Shown: positions 51,631-60,718, counted from the stretch's first letter. The stretch: 64,000 nucleotides of DNA from an uncultured Sphingomonas sp. (GCF_913774285.1 NZ_CAJYHX010000003.1:1-64000); one strand, 5' to 3'. Translations and numbers: made by a program. The notes: generated by a model not told the origin, from the sequence alone.

Positions 51631-52835
51631 GGCCGGCCCCGTTCGGCGAGGCGGAGGATGGTGAGGACCGAGAGCGCGGCGCGCTCGGGCAGGCTTTCGG
51701 GGATCAGAAATTCCTCCGTGGAATGGATGGCGCCGCCGCGGGCGCCCATGGTGTCGACCACCGGCACCCCGCAGGCGGCGATGTTGTTGCCGTCGCACAC
51801 GCCCCCGGTCGCCTTCCAGGCGATCGGGATGCCGAGAGCGGCGCCGGCCTCGCGGACGAGGTCGAACAGGCGGGCGGCGCCGGGGTCGATCGGCTTGGGC
51901 GGGCGATTGAAGCTGCCGTGCAGGTCAATGCGGACGTCATGCGCGTCTGAGACCTGCGCGATTGCCGCGTCGAGTGCGGCTTGGGCTCGGGCGGTGGCGG
52001 CCGCGTTACCGGGGCGGAAGTTCACCCGCAGAATGGCAAGATCGGGCACGACATTGTTCGGGCCGCCGCCGTCAATCCGGGCGGGATTCACCGACAGGCC
52101 GGGCGCTTTGGCATCCGCCAGCATCACCGCTAGCGCTGCTGCAGCGACGAGCGCGTTGCGGCCGTCCTCGGGATTGCGACCCGCATGAGCACTACGGCCA
52201 TGGACGACGAGCGAGAAATTGCCCGTCCCGCCGCGGGCCCCGGCCAGTGTCCCGTCGGGCAATGCGGGCTCATAGGTGAGCGCCGCCGTCTTGCCTTGAG
52301 CGACTTTGGCGATCAGCGCGCGGGAGGAGAGCGACCCCGTCTCCTCGTCCGAATTGATCAGCACCGTGTACCCTAAGCGCTCGGCCAGCGGGCTCGTCTC
52401 GGCCGCTTCGAGAGCTGCGAGCATCAGGGACAGGCCGCCCTTCATGTCGGCGGCACCCGGCGCGTTGAGGCGCCCATCTTGCAGCCACTGCGCCTGCTGG
52501 AAGGGGTGATCGGCGGCGAACACCGTGTCCATATGGCCGGTGAGCAGTAATTGCACCGTCGCCTCGGGCCGCACCGTCAGCAGCAGGTGTCGGCCATGGG
52601 CCAGCGGCTCGGCGGCGCCCCCCGGGGTCACCGTCTCCACCGGCTCGGGTTCGACGAGGTCCAGCGCGCCCGGCAGCACCGAAAAGGCGTCCGCCAGCGT
52701 CCCCGCCATGGCGGACAGCCCCGCCAGGTTGCGGGTGCCGCTGTTGATCGCCGCCCACTCCAAGGTCCTCTCCAGCATCGGCGCGGCTTGTGCGCGCTCG
52801 ATCGCCGTCCGTTCGATCGCGGATAGCATGGTCAT
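51627..52835 (-). CDS. M20 family metallohydrolase in the ast operon
   Basis: The 402-residue product has the M20 di-zinc pattern: GHMDTVF near residue 100, GAADMKGG near 133, NSDEETGS near 163 and the dimerisation domain with GRSAHAGRNPEDGRNAL near 210. It is the first gene of a coupled unit with astA and astB. From context it may deacylate succinylated intermediates (standing in for AstE, which is a different family) or supply arginine from a peptide. An ATG two codons later is an equally possible start. It resembles carboxypeptidase G2/ArgE-type enzymes. Confidence 0.85.
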   Translation of the reverse strand: MTMLSAIERTAIERAQAAPMLERTLEWAAINSGTRNLAGLSAMAGTLADAFSVLPGALDLVEPEPVETVTPGGAAEPLAHGRHLLLTVRPEATVQLLLTGHMDTVFAADHPFQQAQWLQDGRLNAPGAADMKGGLSLMLAALEAAETSPLAERLGYTVLINSDEETGSLSSRALIAKVAQGKTAALTYEPALPDGTLAGARGGTGNFSLVVHGRSAHAGRNPEDGRNALVAAAALAVMLADAKAPGLSVNPARIDGGGPNNVVPDLAILRVNFRPGNAAATARAQAALDAAIAQVSDAHDVRIDLHGSFNRPPKPIDPGAARLFDLVREAGAALGIPIAWKATGGVCDGNNIAACGVPVVDTMGARGGAIHSTEEFLIPESLPERAALSVLTILRLAERGRP

Positions 52836-52889
52836 GGGGGCGTGGTAGCGCGGAACCGGGGCGGTTGAACACCCCCGGCGACCTGCCGA

Positions 52890-53777
52890 TCAGAAATCGA
52901 CGACAAGCGCCGCGCGGCTGGTGGTGTCGGTGGTCAGGCGGCCGAGCGGCGGCGAGCTTTCATACTGCACCGTATAGCTGAACTGCGCCGAGAGCGGCCC
53001 GATCAGCCTGGCCAGCAGCGCCGACTTGGTCGCGACGGTGCTGTTGTCCTTCTCGACATAGGCCGAGGCCTGCTGGGTGATCGTCATGCCGCGCGACAAA
53101 CGCCACGAGAAATCGAGCGAGCCGCGTGCTGCGATATTATTCTCGGTCGGCGCGCCGATGAAGCGGGTGTAGCGATAGGCCGGGCCGAGTTCGACATCGA
53201 GCTTGATCGCCGAGGTCTTGATCGCGCTGTAGCCGGCACCGGCCGAGATCGAGACACGGTCGCCGAAGCCCGAGAAGCGATCGCTTTCATATTGCGCCGC
53301 GCCGTACATATAGGCGCGATTGTCGAACTTCCAGTTGGGCTCGTAAGCCGCGAGGTAGCGCTCGCGCGTGGTGAGGCCCAGGCTCTCCTGATAATCGGCC
53401 TGGACGCGGACCTTGTGGCGCCACTCGATGCCTTCGCGCTTCACCTCGGCGGCGGCGGTGACGCCGATATTCTCCGAATTGCCGGTCTGCACATAGCCGC
53501 CCAGCTCGACATGGCCCTTCACCAGCTGGAGGAACCGCGCCTCGCGCAGCGCCTGCTGCGCCACTTCGCGGCGGCTCGACCGCCACTCGCCGGCGATCTT
53601 GGCAACCAGCGGCGCGCTCGCCGGATCCGCGGTCTTGGCATATTTGACGATGACGGCGACATCGGCCTCGTTGCCCGAGCTCATCGCCGCATCGAGCATC
53701 GCCTTGATCGTCGGCGGGATCGGCGGATCCTCGGCGTTCGCGAGCAGGAGCGGAAAGGCGAGGAGTAGGGCACGCAT
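52890..53777 (-). CDS. DUF481 family outer-membrane protein
   Basis: The 295-residue product has a short signal peptide (RALLLAFPLLLANA) and a helical region (about 20-85). The DUF481 beta-barrel-like region follows with GHVELGGYVQTGNSENIGVT near residue 90 and alternating aromatic strands such as YLAAYEPNWKFDNRAYMYG, ending in VVDF with a terminal phenylalanine. It is probably an outer-membrane barrel of unknown function. The ATG at 53777 was preferred to a GTG one codon earlier. Confidence 0.85.
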   Translation of the reverse strand: MRALLLAFPLLLANAEDPPIPPTIKAMLDAAMSSGNEADVAVIVKYAKTADPASAPLVAKIAGEWRSSRREVAQQALREARFLQLVKGHVELGGYVQTGNSENIGVTAAAEVKREGIEWRHKVRVQADYQESLGLTTRERYLAAYEPNWKFDNRAYMYGAAQYESDRFSGFGDRVSISAGAGYSAIKTSAIKLDVELGPAYRYTRFIGAPTENNIAARGSLDFSWRLSRGMTITQQASAYVEKDNSTVATKSALLARLIGPLSAQFSYTVQYESSPPLGRLTTDTTSRAALVVDF

Positions 53778-53898
53778 CACACGTTCGTCCTAGCCATGAT
53801 TTCGCGGCGCAAAAAGGGCAGGCGGTCGCATCTCTACCACGCATGGGCTCAGCGGCGGCCGTGCGGACAGGTTGCGGCGCGGTGGGGAGGCGCAGACG

Positions 53899-54624
53899 AT
53901 GGTGCCCATGGAAAAGCAGGCAGTGGTGTTCGGGGCCTCGGGCGGGATCGGCGGCGCACTCGTGGCGCGGCTTGCCGCGGACCCCGCGATCGGACGGATT
54001 TTCGCCGGCAGCCGCAGCCCCTGTGCTGCGGCGGACCCGAAGCTGGTGCCGTTCGCCTTCGACCTGACCGACGAGGCGAGCATCGCCGCCGCGGCAGCCG
54101 GGATCGATGGGCAGGTGGACCTGGTCTTCGTCGCGACGGGTATGTTGCACCGCCCCGGCGGCCCTTCGCCGGAAAAGGCGTTGCGGGCGCTGGACGGCGC
54201 CGCGATGGCGGAGCTGTTCGCGGTCAACGCGATCGGCCCGGCGCTGATCGCCAAGCATTTCGCGCCGCTACTGCCGCGGGATCGTCGCGGCGTGTTTGCG
54301 GCGTTGTCGGCGCGGGTGGGGTCGATCGCGGACAACCGGCTCGGCGGCTGGCACAGCTATCGCGCGTCCAAGGCGGCGCTCAACATGCTGATGGTCAACC
54401 TCGCCATCGAGCTGCGGCGGACCCACCAGCAGGCGATCGTCGCGGCGCTGCATCCAGGCACGGTCGATACCGGACTCTCAGCGCCGTTCCAGCGCGGTGT
54501 CGCGCCGGAAAAGCTTTTTGGACCAGATAGAAGCGCTGGTCATCTTCTTGAGGTTCTCAGCAAGCTGACGCCCGAGGACTCCGGCGGCCTGTTCGCTTGG
54601 GACGGTGCCCGCATCCCCTATTGA
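53899..54624 (+). CDS. Short-chain dehydrogenase/reductase (C-factor-like)
   Basis: The 241-residue product has the Rossmann motif GASGGIGGALVARL, NAIGPALIAKHF and the catalytic YRASK with an upstream serine (ALSARVGS). The nucleotide partner is probably NAD(P)H and the substrate is unknown. GGAGG lies eight bases before ATG 53899. It overlaps the end of the opposing COQ8-like gene by seven bases. SDR genes commonly accompany photolyase clusters, which fits the neighbourhood. Confidence 0.88.
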   Translation: MVPMEKQAVVFGASGGIGGALVARLAADPAIGRIFAGSRSPCAAADPKLVPFAFDLTDEASIAAAAAGIDGQVDLVFVATGMLHRPGGPSPEKALRALDGAAMAELFAVNAIGPALIAKHFAPLLPRDRRGVFAALSARVGSIADNRLGGWHSYRASKAALNMLMVNLAIELRRTHQQAIVAALHPGTVDTGLSAPFQRGVAPEKLFGPDRSAGHLLEVLSKLTPEDSGGLFAWDGARIPY

Positions 54625-55949
54625 GCGAGGCGCGTCTCGACCAGCCCGCGGAGCGCCACGCGCGCCTTAAGCCGGGCGGCGAGCAGCGCCATGCCGCTGA
54701 TCTTGCGTTGGACGAACAGCGTGTCGGCGGGGGGCACATGCCACACCGCGCGATCCTCGACCATCTGCATGCCCTCGCCGCGCACGGCCTGGAGGAAACT
54801 GCGGTCGCCGAAGTCGAAATCGTTGGCGCGGTCGGTCTGTTCGAGGATCAGCCCGATCATCCGGTCGATCACCGCAGGGTGTCGCTCCAGCGCGGCTGCA
54901 CTGAAAAAGCCGAGCTCCAGCGCGGCATCGCGTACGGCAGCACGATCACTGTTCAGTCCAGCCTTCAGAAGATTGCGATATCCATCGGTAATGACATCCG
55001 AAACCGGCATGGCGGCGCCGAAATCGAGCAGCACCAGCCGACCGCTTTCGGGCTGATAGCGGTAATTGGCGAAATTGGGGTCCGTCTGGATGAAGGCGAA
55101 GGCGAACAGCTCCTGCAGCACCAGGTCGATCAGCGCGGTGGTGACGCGGTTGCGCTCGTCCTGGCTCGCCGCTTCCAGCGTCTCAATCGGCTTGGCGGCG
55201 ATATAGTCCATCGCCAGCACATTGGTGGTCGACAGCTCGGGCACCGGGCGCGGCACCAGATAGCGATTGTCGCCGGCGAGATGATCGGCATAGCGCGTCA
55301 TCATCGCCGCCTCGCGGACATAATCCGCCTCGTCGTGAAGCTGGCGCTTGGCCTCGCCGAGCAGCGGCGCGACGTCGAGGCCCTTGGGGAGCAGGCCGGA
55401 GAGGCGGAGCAGGGTCGCGACATTGTCGACATCAGCGTCGATGCTCTCGCGCACCCCGGGATATTGCACCTTGATCGCCAGCATCCGTCCGTCGGGCAGC
55501 CGTGCGCGGTGGACCTGGCCGATCGAGGCGGCGGCCATCGGGTGCGCCTCGAATAGCGCGAAGCGGCGGCGCCAGTCGGCACCCCATTCCTTCGCCAGCA
55601 CCTGCTGGAGCTGGGCGGGGGGCATGTGATGCGCGCGGTCGCGCAGGCGGGCGAGGATCTGGGTGAGCTCGTCGGGCAGCACGTCGCCGGCGTCGAGCGA
55701 GATCATCTGCCCCAGCTTCATCGCCGCCCCGCGCAGCTGGGCGAGCTGCTCGGTCGCGCGGGCGACGTTGCCGGGGGTCAGGACGAGGTCGCGCAACTGC
55801 GGCCGCTCGCCGGCGACAAGGCGCTTGGCGCCCTCCGCCAATACGTTGCCCGCAACTCCGCTGGCCAGCCGGCCCATCACTCCGAACCGGGCGATCCGTC
55901 CTCTGGGTACCGCGCGCGAGCGGCCGTCATATCCACTTTCATCCGCCAT
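54618..55949 (-). CDS. ABC1/UbiB family protein kinase-like (COQ8-like)
   Basis: The 443-residue product has the family KxGQ motif (MKLGQMISLD, about residue 77), the alanine-rich nucleotide loop AAASIGQVHRA (about 140), the lysine segment AIKVQYPGV (about 160), the active-site segment QTDPNFANYR (about 290) and LLDFGAAMP (about 310). The QTDPN and AAAS forms are those of mitochondrial COQ8/ADCK3, so a role in ubiquinone synthesis as an atypical ATPase is plausible. It is the last gene of the minus-strand unit with the DCC gene and photolyase. Confidence 0.9.
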   Translation of the reverse strand: MADESGYDGRSRAVPRGRIARFGVMGRLASGVAGNVLAEGAKRLVAGERPQLRDLVLTPGNVARATEQLAQLRGAAMKLGQMISLDAGDVLPDELTQILARLRDRAHHMPPAQLQQVLAKEWGADWRRRFALFEAHPMAAASIGQVHRARLPDGRMLAIKVQYPGVRESIDADVDNVATLLRLSGLLPKGLDVAPLLGEAKRQLHDEADYVREAAMMTRYADHLAGDNRYLVPRPVPELSTTNVLAMDYIAAKPIETLEAASQDERNRVTTALIDLVLQELFAFAFIQTDPNFANYRYQPESGRLVLLDFGAAMPVSDVITDGYRNLLKAGLNSDRAAVRDAALELGFFSAAALERHPAVIDRMIGLILEQTDRANDFDFGDRSFLQAVRGEGMQMVEDRAVWHVPPADTLFVQRKISGMALLAARLKARVALRGLVETRLAQ

Positions 55950-56310
55950 GCCGTTCCCTTTCGCGCATCCAGCGCTGGAGTGTGGGTCGAACGCGCAGAA
56001 AGGCGCGATAGAGCCGTTCGAGTGCCCAAGTCATCCCCGGCAGCAGCGCCAGCATCCCCAGCGGCCGCAGCAGCGGGATCGCGCGCCACATCGCCGCGAA
56101 GGCCGCTGCGCCGCTGTAGAAGCGGCCTTGCGCGTCACTCACATGAAAGCGCGCGAGCAGGTCGCCGCGATCGAGCGGACAACTGCTCGTGTCGTCGCTG
56201 ACATCGACGAAGCGCAGCCGTTCGCGTCGGTCGAGGCGGCGCATCAGCGCGATCTCTCGGACGCACAAGGGGCAGCCGCCATCATACCAGACGGTGAGCG
56301 GCTCAGCCAT
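55939..56310 (-). CDS. DCC family (DUF393) thiol-disulfide oxidoreductase-like protein
   Basis: The 123-residue product shows the DCC signature DGGCPLCVREI (residue about 10), with a CxxC pair, and a hydrophobic C-terminal half with LLPGMTWALERLYRAF. The start MAEPLTVWYDGG at 56310 was chosen because it gives the family N-terminus. It overlaps the photolyase gene at one end and the COQ8-like gene at the other, so the three are coupled. Confidence 0.88.
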   Translation of the reverse strand: MAEPLTVWYDGGCPLCVREIALMRRLDRRERLRFVDVSDDTSSCPLDRGDLLARFHVSDAQGRFYSGAAAFAAMWRAIPLLRPLGMLALLPGMTWALERLYRAFLRVRPTLQRWMRERERHGG

Positions 56311-57835
56311 TCCAGCGGCTCCCGGCGGGCACCAGCGCATCGAGGAAGCGCGCGGAATCCGCGCGGATCTCGGCCTTGCGGTCGTCGGTCATCCGATCGA
56401 GGTTGCGGACGATCGGACCCATCCTCTGGTTGCGCGCGAAGCGCTCGCGGTGGCGGGCGACGAAGTCCCAGTAGAGATAGTTGAACGGGCAGGCGTCCGG
56501 CCCGGCCTTCAGCTTCACCTTGTAGCGGCAGCTGGCGCAGTAGTCGGACATGCGGTCGATATAGGCGCCGCTGGCCGCGTAGGGCTTGGAGCCCATGATC
56601 CCGCCATCGGCGAACAAGGCCATGCCGATGGTGTTGGGCATCTCCACCCATTCATAGGCATCGGCATAGACCGCCATGTACCAGATATGGACCAGATAGG
56701 GGTCGATGCCCGCGAGCAAGGCGAAGTTGCCGGTTACCATCAGCCGCTGGATATGGTGCGCATAGGCATGGGCGCGGGTCTGCTCCACCGCGTCGCGGAC
56801 GCAGGCCATGTCGGTCTCGGCCGTCCAGTAGAACTCCGGGAGTGGGCGCCGAGCCTCCAGCGCGTTGGCATCGGCATAGCGCGGCATGTGCAGCCAGTAG
56901 ATGCCGCGGACATATTCGCGCCAGCCGAGGATCTGGCGGATGAACCCCTCGGCCGAGTTGATCGGCACCCGGCCCGCGCGCCATTCCGCCTCGGCGCGGC
57001 GGCAGAGGTCGAGCGGATCGAGCAGGCCGATGTTCATGTAGAGCGCCAGGTGCGCGTGGAACAGCACCGGCTCGCCGCGCCGCATCGCATCCTGATAGTC
57101 GCCGAAGCGGGGCAGGGCATGGGCGAGGAAATGGTCGCGGGCCTTCTCGGCATCGGCGCGGGTGACGGCGAGCGCGAAAGGCTGCAGATCACCGAAATTA
57201 TCGGGGAAGCGCCGCTCTACCAGCTTCAGGACTTCTTGGGTGATCGCATCTGGCTCGAATGCCGGGAGCCCCGGCGGCTCGGTGCCCGGGGGCGGGGTCC
57301 CGCGATTGTCGTGATCGTAGTTCCATTCGCCGCCAGCGGGTTTTTCGCCGTCCATCAGCAGCCGGGTGCGGCGGCGCATGTCGCGGTAGAAATACTCCAT
57401 CCGCAATTGCTTGCGGCCCTGCGCCCAGGCGCGGAACCCTGCGGGATCGATCAGGAAGCGGGTGTCGGGGAGCAGTGTGAGGCCTGGCACCGCCGCCAGT
57501 GCATTGCGGAGGCGCCATTCGCCAGGCTCGGTGCAGAGCAGCTCGTCCACCTCGATCTCGGCCCGCGCGCGCTCGACCTCGCCGACAAGGCTGCCGCTAT
57601 TTTCCGGATCCTCGAGCCGGGTGTAGCGGACCTGCCAGCCCTCGGCGCGGAGTTCCTCGGCGAAGTGCCGCATCGCCGAGAAGACGAAGGCGAGCTTCTT
57701 CTTGTGATGCGGCACATAGCCCGCCTCTTCGGCGACTTCGGCCATCAGCACCATATCCTCGGCCGGATCGGCCTCCGCGAGCGAGGAAAGGCCAGCGCTG
57801 AGCTGGTCGCCGAGGATGAGGATCAGGCGGGGCAT
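56303..57835 (-). CDS. FeS-type cryptochrome/photolyase (PhrB/CryB-like)
   Basis: The 510-residue product belongs to the prokaryotic (6-4) photolyase group with an iron-sulfur cluster. The N-terminal antenna domain begins RLILILGDQLSAGLSSL. The FAD domain contains GFIRQILGWREYVRGIYW, ETDMACVRDAVEQTR and HIQRLMVTGNFALLAGIDP. Four cysteines (in DMACV, DYCASC and DACPF) match the 4Fe-4S ligands. Relatives carry FAD and a ribityllumazine antenna. It lies in a cluster with folE, an FAD oxidoreductase and a LOV regulator, so light control is likely. Confidence 0.94.
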   Translation of the reverse strand: MPRLILILGDQLSAGLSSLAEADPAEDMVLMAEVAEEAGYVPHHKKKLAFVFSAMRHFAEELRAEGWQVRYTRLEDPENSGSLVGEVERARAEIEVDELLCTEPGEWRLRNALAAVPGLTLLPDTRFLIDPAGFRAWAQGRKQLRMEYFYRDMRRRTRLLMDGEKPAGGEWNYDHDNRGTPPPGTEPPGLPAFEPDAITQEVLKLVERRFPDNFGDLQPFALAVTRADAEKARDHFLAHALPRFGDYQDAMRRGEPVLFHAHLALYMNIGLLDPLDLCRRAEAEWRAGRVPINSAEGFIRQILGWREYVRGIYWLHMPRYADANALEARRPLPEFYWTAETDMACVRDAVEQTRAHAYAHHIQRLMVTGNFALLAGIDPYLVHIWYMAVYADAYEWVEMPNTIGMALFADGGIMGSKPYAASGAYIDRMSDYCASCRYKVKLKAGPDACPFNYLYWDFVARHRERFARNQRMGPIVRNLDRMTDDRKAEIRADSARFLDALVPAGSRWNG

Positions 57836-57924
57836 GCAAGGTCATGTGGGGCAGGGGCCGTCTGGGCACCCGATGTCTTTTCGGACAGGTTGAGCGCTGG
57901 CGAGGTGCAGGCGATCCCGATCGA

Positions 57925-58371
57925 ATGGAAGAGCCTGCCTCGCTAGCCCCCGCCGCGCGCCTCCTCGGTTATGCCGGACTGCTGCCGTTGATTGGTTGTG
58001 CGGCAGGCCTCGTGCTGCTGCCGATGCACCATGCGTTGCTGCTCGACGCCGGGTTCGGCTATGCCGCGCTGATCTTTAGCTTTCTCGGCGGGCTCTGGTG
58101 GGGGCAGGGCGTCGCGCGTGGCAAGGCGTCCCCCACGCTGTTCATCGTCGCCGTAATGCCGTCGCTGGTCGCCTGGGGGCTGATGCTCCTTCGCCTGCTC
58201 GGCTGGACCACGGCGGATGCACTTCTGGCGCTTGGCATCGCGATCCTCGTCTCCCCGGTGGTCGATCTGATCCTTGCGCGGGGCCAGTCGGTACCGAAAG
58301 GCTGGATCGCGCTGCGTCTCCAGCTTTCTACCGGCCTCGGCGCGCTGACGTTGGCGCTCGCATTGCTCTAA
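57925..58371 (+). CDS. DUF3429 family membrane protein
   Basis: The 148-residue product has five predicted transmembrane helices. The pattern LLGYAGLLPLIG near residue 13 and FSFLGGLWWGQGVARG near 52 is typical of DUF3429. Function is unknown; the family often occurs near photolyases and FAD oxidoreductases. The start at 57925 was chosen over an upstream in-frame ATG because that extension is unlike the family. It is divergent from the photolyase by 89 bp and abuts the opposing FAD oxidoreductase gene. Confidence 0.85.
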   Translation: MEEPASLAPAARLLGYAGLLPLIGCAAGLVLLPMHHALLLDAGFGYAALIFSFLGGLWWGQGVARGKASPTLFIVAVMPSLVAWGLMLLRLLGWTTADALLALGIAILVSPVVDLILARGQSVPKGWIALRLQLSTGLGALTLALALL

Positions 58372-59319
58372 TCAGGCGGCTGCCGCCGCGCTGCCGATCA
58401 TCGTGCCGAGATGGTGCCCGGATAGCCAGGCAAGTTCCACCCGCGGCCCCTGCAGCCAGTCCCCGCAGGCGCCGAGGCGGAGACTGCCGTTCCACAGCGC
58501 GCCCTTGTCCACCCCCGGCGTCATCGCGAAGCGCCAGCGATGCGCGGCAAGATAGCGAACCGGCGGCACCGGCCCGTTCGCATGGGCGAGCAGCGCGTCG
58601 AGCAGCGCCTGCGCCACCGTCTCGGGAGCGTCTTCGAGATGCGCGGTCGACCAGGAGCCATGGCCCTGCACCACCCACGTCTCCCCGGCGTGGCGCCCGG
58701 GCTTGGCGCCGTCGCGCGCCGCCCAGCCGATGATGCCGTGCTGGCGGATGCTGTCGGCGGCGATCGGCACCCGGCCCTCGAACGCCATCATCGCCGTCCA
58801 GCAGGGCTGCGAGCGGGCTGCCATGGCGTCGGCCGCCATCATCAGGTCGTGCGTGCCGAGAATGGCCGCTGCCTGCTCGGCCGGCAGCGCGATGATCGCC
58901 GCGTCGAACGGGCCGTGCTGTTGCTCCTGCAGCCGCACATGCCAGCCCTGCGCGTTGCGGGTAAGGCCGACGACGTGGTGGCCGAAATGCACCTGATGCG
59001 CCGACGCCATGTGGCGGACCGGCGCATTCATCGTCGGCGTGCCGACCCAGGCATCCGGACCGGCCTCGTCCCACGGGCTGGCTACGCCCTGCGACTGCCA
59101 ATGCTGCACGAGGCGCCGGAAGCGCTCGTCGCGGACGGTGAAATACTGCGCACCATGGTCGAACTGGAGAGTCTCGCCGTCTAGTTCCACCCGCCGCGTT
59201 GACATCCGCCCGCCGGGCCCGCGCCCCTTGTCGAACAGCGTCACCTGGTGCCCGGCGGCACGCAACTGATCGGCACAGGCCAGGCCGGCAATGCCGGCAC
59301 CGAGGATCACCACGTCCAT
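58372..59319 (-). CDS. FAD-dependent NAD(P)-binding oxidoreductase (renalase-like)
   Basis: The 315-residue product has the dinucleotide-binding motif ILGAGIAGLACADQL at the N-terminus and FDKGRGPGGRMSTRR near residue 38, HGAQYFTVRD near 63 and the C-terminal GDWLQGPRVELAWLSG. These fit the flavin amine oxidase/renalase-like proteins commonly clustered with photolyases. It starts 14 bases after the folE stop in the same direction, so the two are probably cotranscribed. The substrate is unknown. Confidence 0.88.
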   Translation of the reverse strand: MDVVILGAGIAGLACADQLRAAGHQVTLFDKGRGPGGRMSTRRVELDGETLQFDHGAQYFTVRDERFRRLVQHWQSQGVASPWDEAGPDAWVGTPTMNAPVRHMASAHQVHFGHHVVGLTRNAQGWHVRLQEQQHGPFDAAIIALPAEQAAAILGTHDLMMAADAMAARSQPCWTAMMAFEGRVPIAADSIRQHGIIGWAARDGAKPGRHAGETWVVQGHGSWSTAHLEDAPETVAQALLDALLAHANGPVPPVRYLAAHRWRFAMTPGVDKGALWNGSLRLGACGDWLQGPRVELAWLSGHHLGTMIGSAAAAA

Positions 59320-59333
59320 CGTCGCGCGCCCGC

Positions 59334-59948
59334 TCAATAGCCCATCAGCGACATCAGCTCTGCCCGGCTGCTGCGATCCTCGAGGAAGCAGCCCAGCATC
59401 CGGCTGGTCACCATGCCCACGCCGTGGGTCTTCACCCCGCGCCCGGTCATGCAGCCATGCTGCGCCTCGATCACCACCGCGACGCCGGCGGGTTTAAGGT
59501 GCGTCCAGATCGCCTGGGCGATCTCCGCGGTCAGCCGCTCCTGGATCTGCAGGCGGCGGGCATAGCCGTGGAGCACGCGGGCGAGCTTGGAGATTCCGAC
59601 CACCCGATCCTTGGGCAGATAGGCGATCGAGGCCTTGCCGGTGATCGGCGCAAGATGGTGTTCGCAGTGCGACTGGAAGGGGATGTCCTTCAGGAGCACG
59701 ATCTCGTCATAGCCTGCCACCTCCTCGAAGGTGCGGGCGAGGTGCATGCCGGGATCTTCCTCGTAGCCGGCGCAATATTCGCGCCATGCCTTGGCATGCC
59801 GCATCGGCGTATCGCGCAGACCCTCGCGTTCGGGGTCCTCGCCAACCCAGCGCAGCAGCGTCCGCACCGCCTCCTGCACCTCGTCGGGGACCAAATCGGC
59901 GCCTGTTTCGTTGTCGGCCCGTTCTATATCGTTGCAGAAGAAGTTCAT
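59334..59948 (-). CDS. folE: GTP cyclohydrolase I
   Basis: FolE converts GTP to 7,8-dihydroneopterin triphosphate for folate and pterins. The 204-residue product shows DTPMRHAKAWREYC, the zinc site SHCEHHLAPI (cysteine and histidines), AYLPKDRVVGISKLAR, IQERLTAEIA and EAQHGCMTGRGV with the second zinc cysteine. The start at 59948 is preceded by AGGTAGG; an upstream ATG is rejected. It is divergent from the LOV-HTH gene, which suggests light-dependent control, and pterin supply may serve photoreceptor or folate demand. Confidence 0.96.
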   Translation of the reverse strand: MNFFCNDIERADNETGADLVPDEVQEAVRTLLRWVGEDPEREGLRDTPMRHAKAWREYCAGYEEDPGMHLARTFEEVAGYDEIVLLKDIPFQSHCEHHLAPITGKASIAYLPKDRVVGISKLARVLHGYARRLQIQERLTAEIAQAIWTHLKPAGVAVVIEAQHGCMTGRGVKTHGVGMVTSRMLGCFLEDRSSRAELMSLMGY

Positions 59949-60094
59949 CGGGCCTACCTTTCGTTTCACCGGCAGCAATTAGCGTGGCGCGCCGGCATCG
60001 AGTGTCCTCCACATGAGGAATCCGGGGGAAACCGGGAACATGGACAAAAGGGTATGCAGATTTGCGGCCCCAAAAGGATGCGGAAAGCCGACCA

Positions 60095-60682
60095 ATGCCA
60101 CTGACCGACATGATCGCCGGAAGCGCCGTCGCCGCGGTGCTGAGCAACCCCCGACTACCCGACAACCCCATCATCGACTGCAACGACGCCTTCGTTGCGC
60201 TGACCGGCTACCAACGCGACGAGATCCTCGGCCGCAACTGCCGCTTCCTCGCCGGCGACAAGACCGAGCCGTGGCTCAGCGAAGCGCTGAGCGCCGGGGT
60301 GCGCGAGAAGCGGCCGGTGATGGTCGAGATCCTCAACTACAAGAAGGACGGCACGCCGTTTCGCAACGCGCTGCTGGTCGCGCCGATCTTCGGCGAGGAC
60401 GGCGAGCTCGAATATTTCCTCGGCTCGCAGATGGAAGTCGAAGGGCCGAAGGACGGCACCGCGCACCGCGCCACGATCGCGCGCGACAAGATCGGCGCGC
60501 TCTCGCCGCGCCAGCGCGCGGTGCTGATCGCAATGGCGGCGGGCAAGCTCAACAAGCAGATCGCCTACGATCTCGGCCTGACCGAGCGGACGATCAAGAT
60601 GCACCGCGCGGCGATGTTCCGCGCGCTGGGCGTGCGGACCGCGGCGGATGCGGTGCGGATGGCGATCGAAGCCGGCTATTGA
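60095..60682 (+). CDS. Blue-light LOV-HTH transcription factor (EL222-like)
   Basis: The 195-residue product has a LOV/PAS domain (about 15-115) with the flavin-cysteine motif GRNCRFLAG (Cys49) and NYKKDGTPFRNALLVAPI. A linker helix follows, then a LuxR-type helix-turn-helix (about 130-195): LSPRQRAVLIAMAAGKLNKQ and LGLTERTIKMHRAAMFRALG. This is the layout of EL222 from Erythrobacter, in which light releases the HTH to dimerise on DNA. GGAAAG precedes the ATG. It is divergent from folE and the rest of the photolyase cluster, with 146 bp between the starts. Confidence 0.94.
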   Translation: MPLTDMIAGSAVAAVLSNPRLPDNPIIDCNDAFVALTGYQRDEILGRNCRFLAGDKTEPWLSEALSAGVREKRPVMVEILNYKKDGTPFRNALLVAPIFGEDGELEYFLGSQMEVEGPKDGTAHRATIARDKIGALSPRQRAVLIAMAAGKLNKQIAYDLGLTERTIKMHRAAMFRALGVRTAADAVRMAIEAGY

Positions 60683-60688
60683 GCCACG

Positions 60689-60718
60689 AAAAAGGGGCGC
60701 CCCCCTAGGGACGCCCCT
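60689..60718 (-). terminator. Intrinsic terminator between convergent genes
   Basis: AGGGGCG at 60693-60699 pairs with CGCCCCT at 60712-60718, with three further inner pairs. On the minus strand it is followed by TTTTT (60693-60689), so it ends the small lipoprotein transcript. It may also stop the LOV-HTH transcript. Confidence 0.75.
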
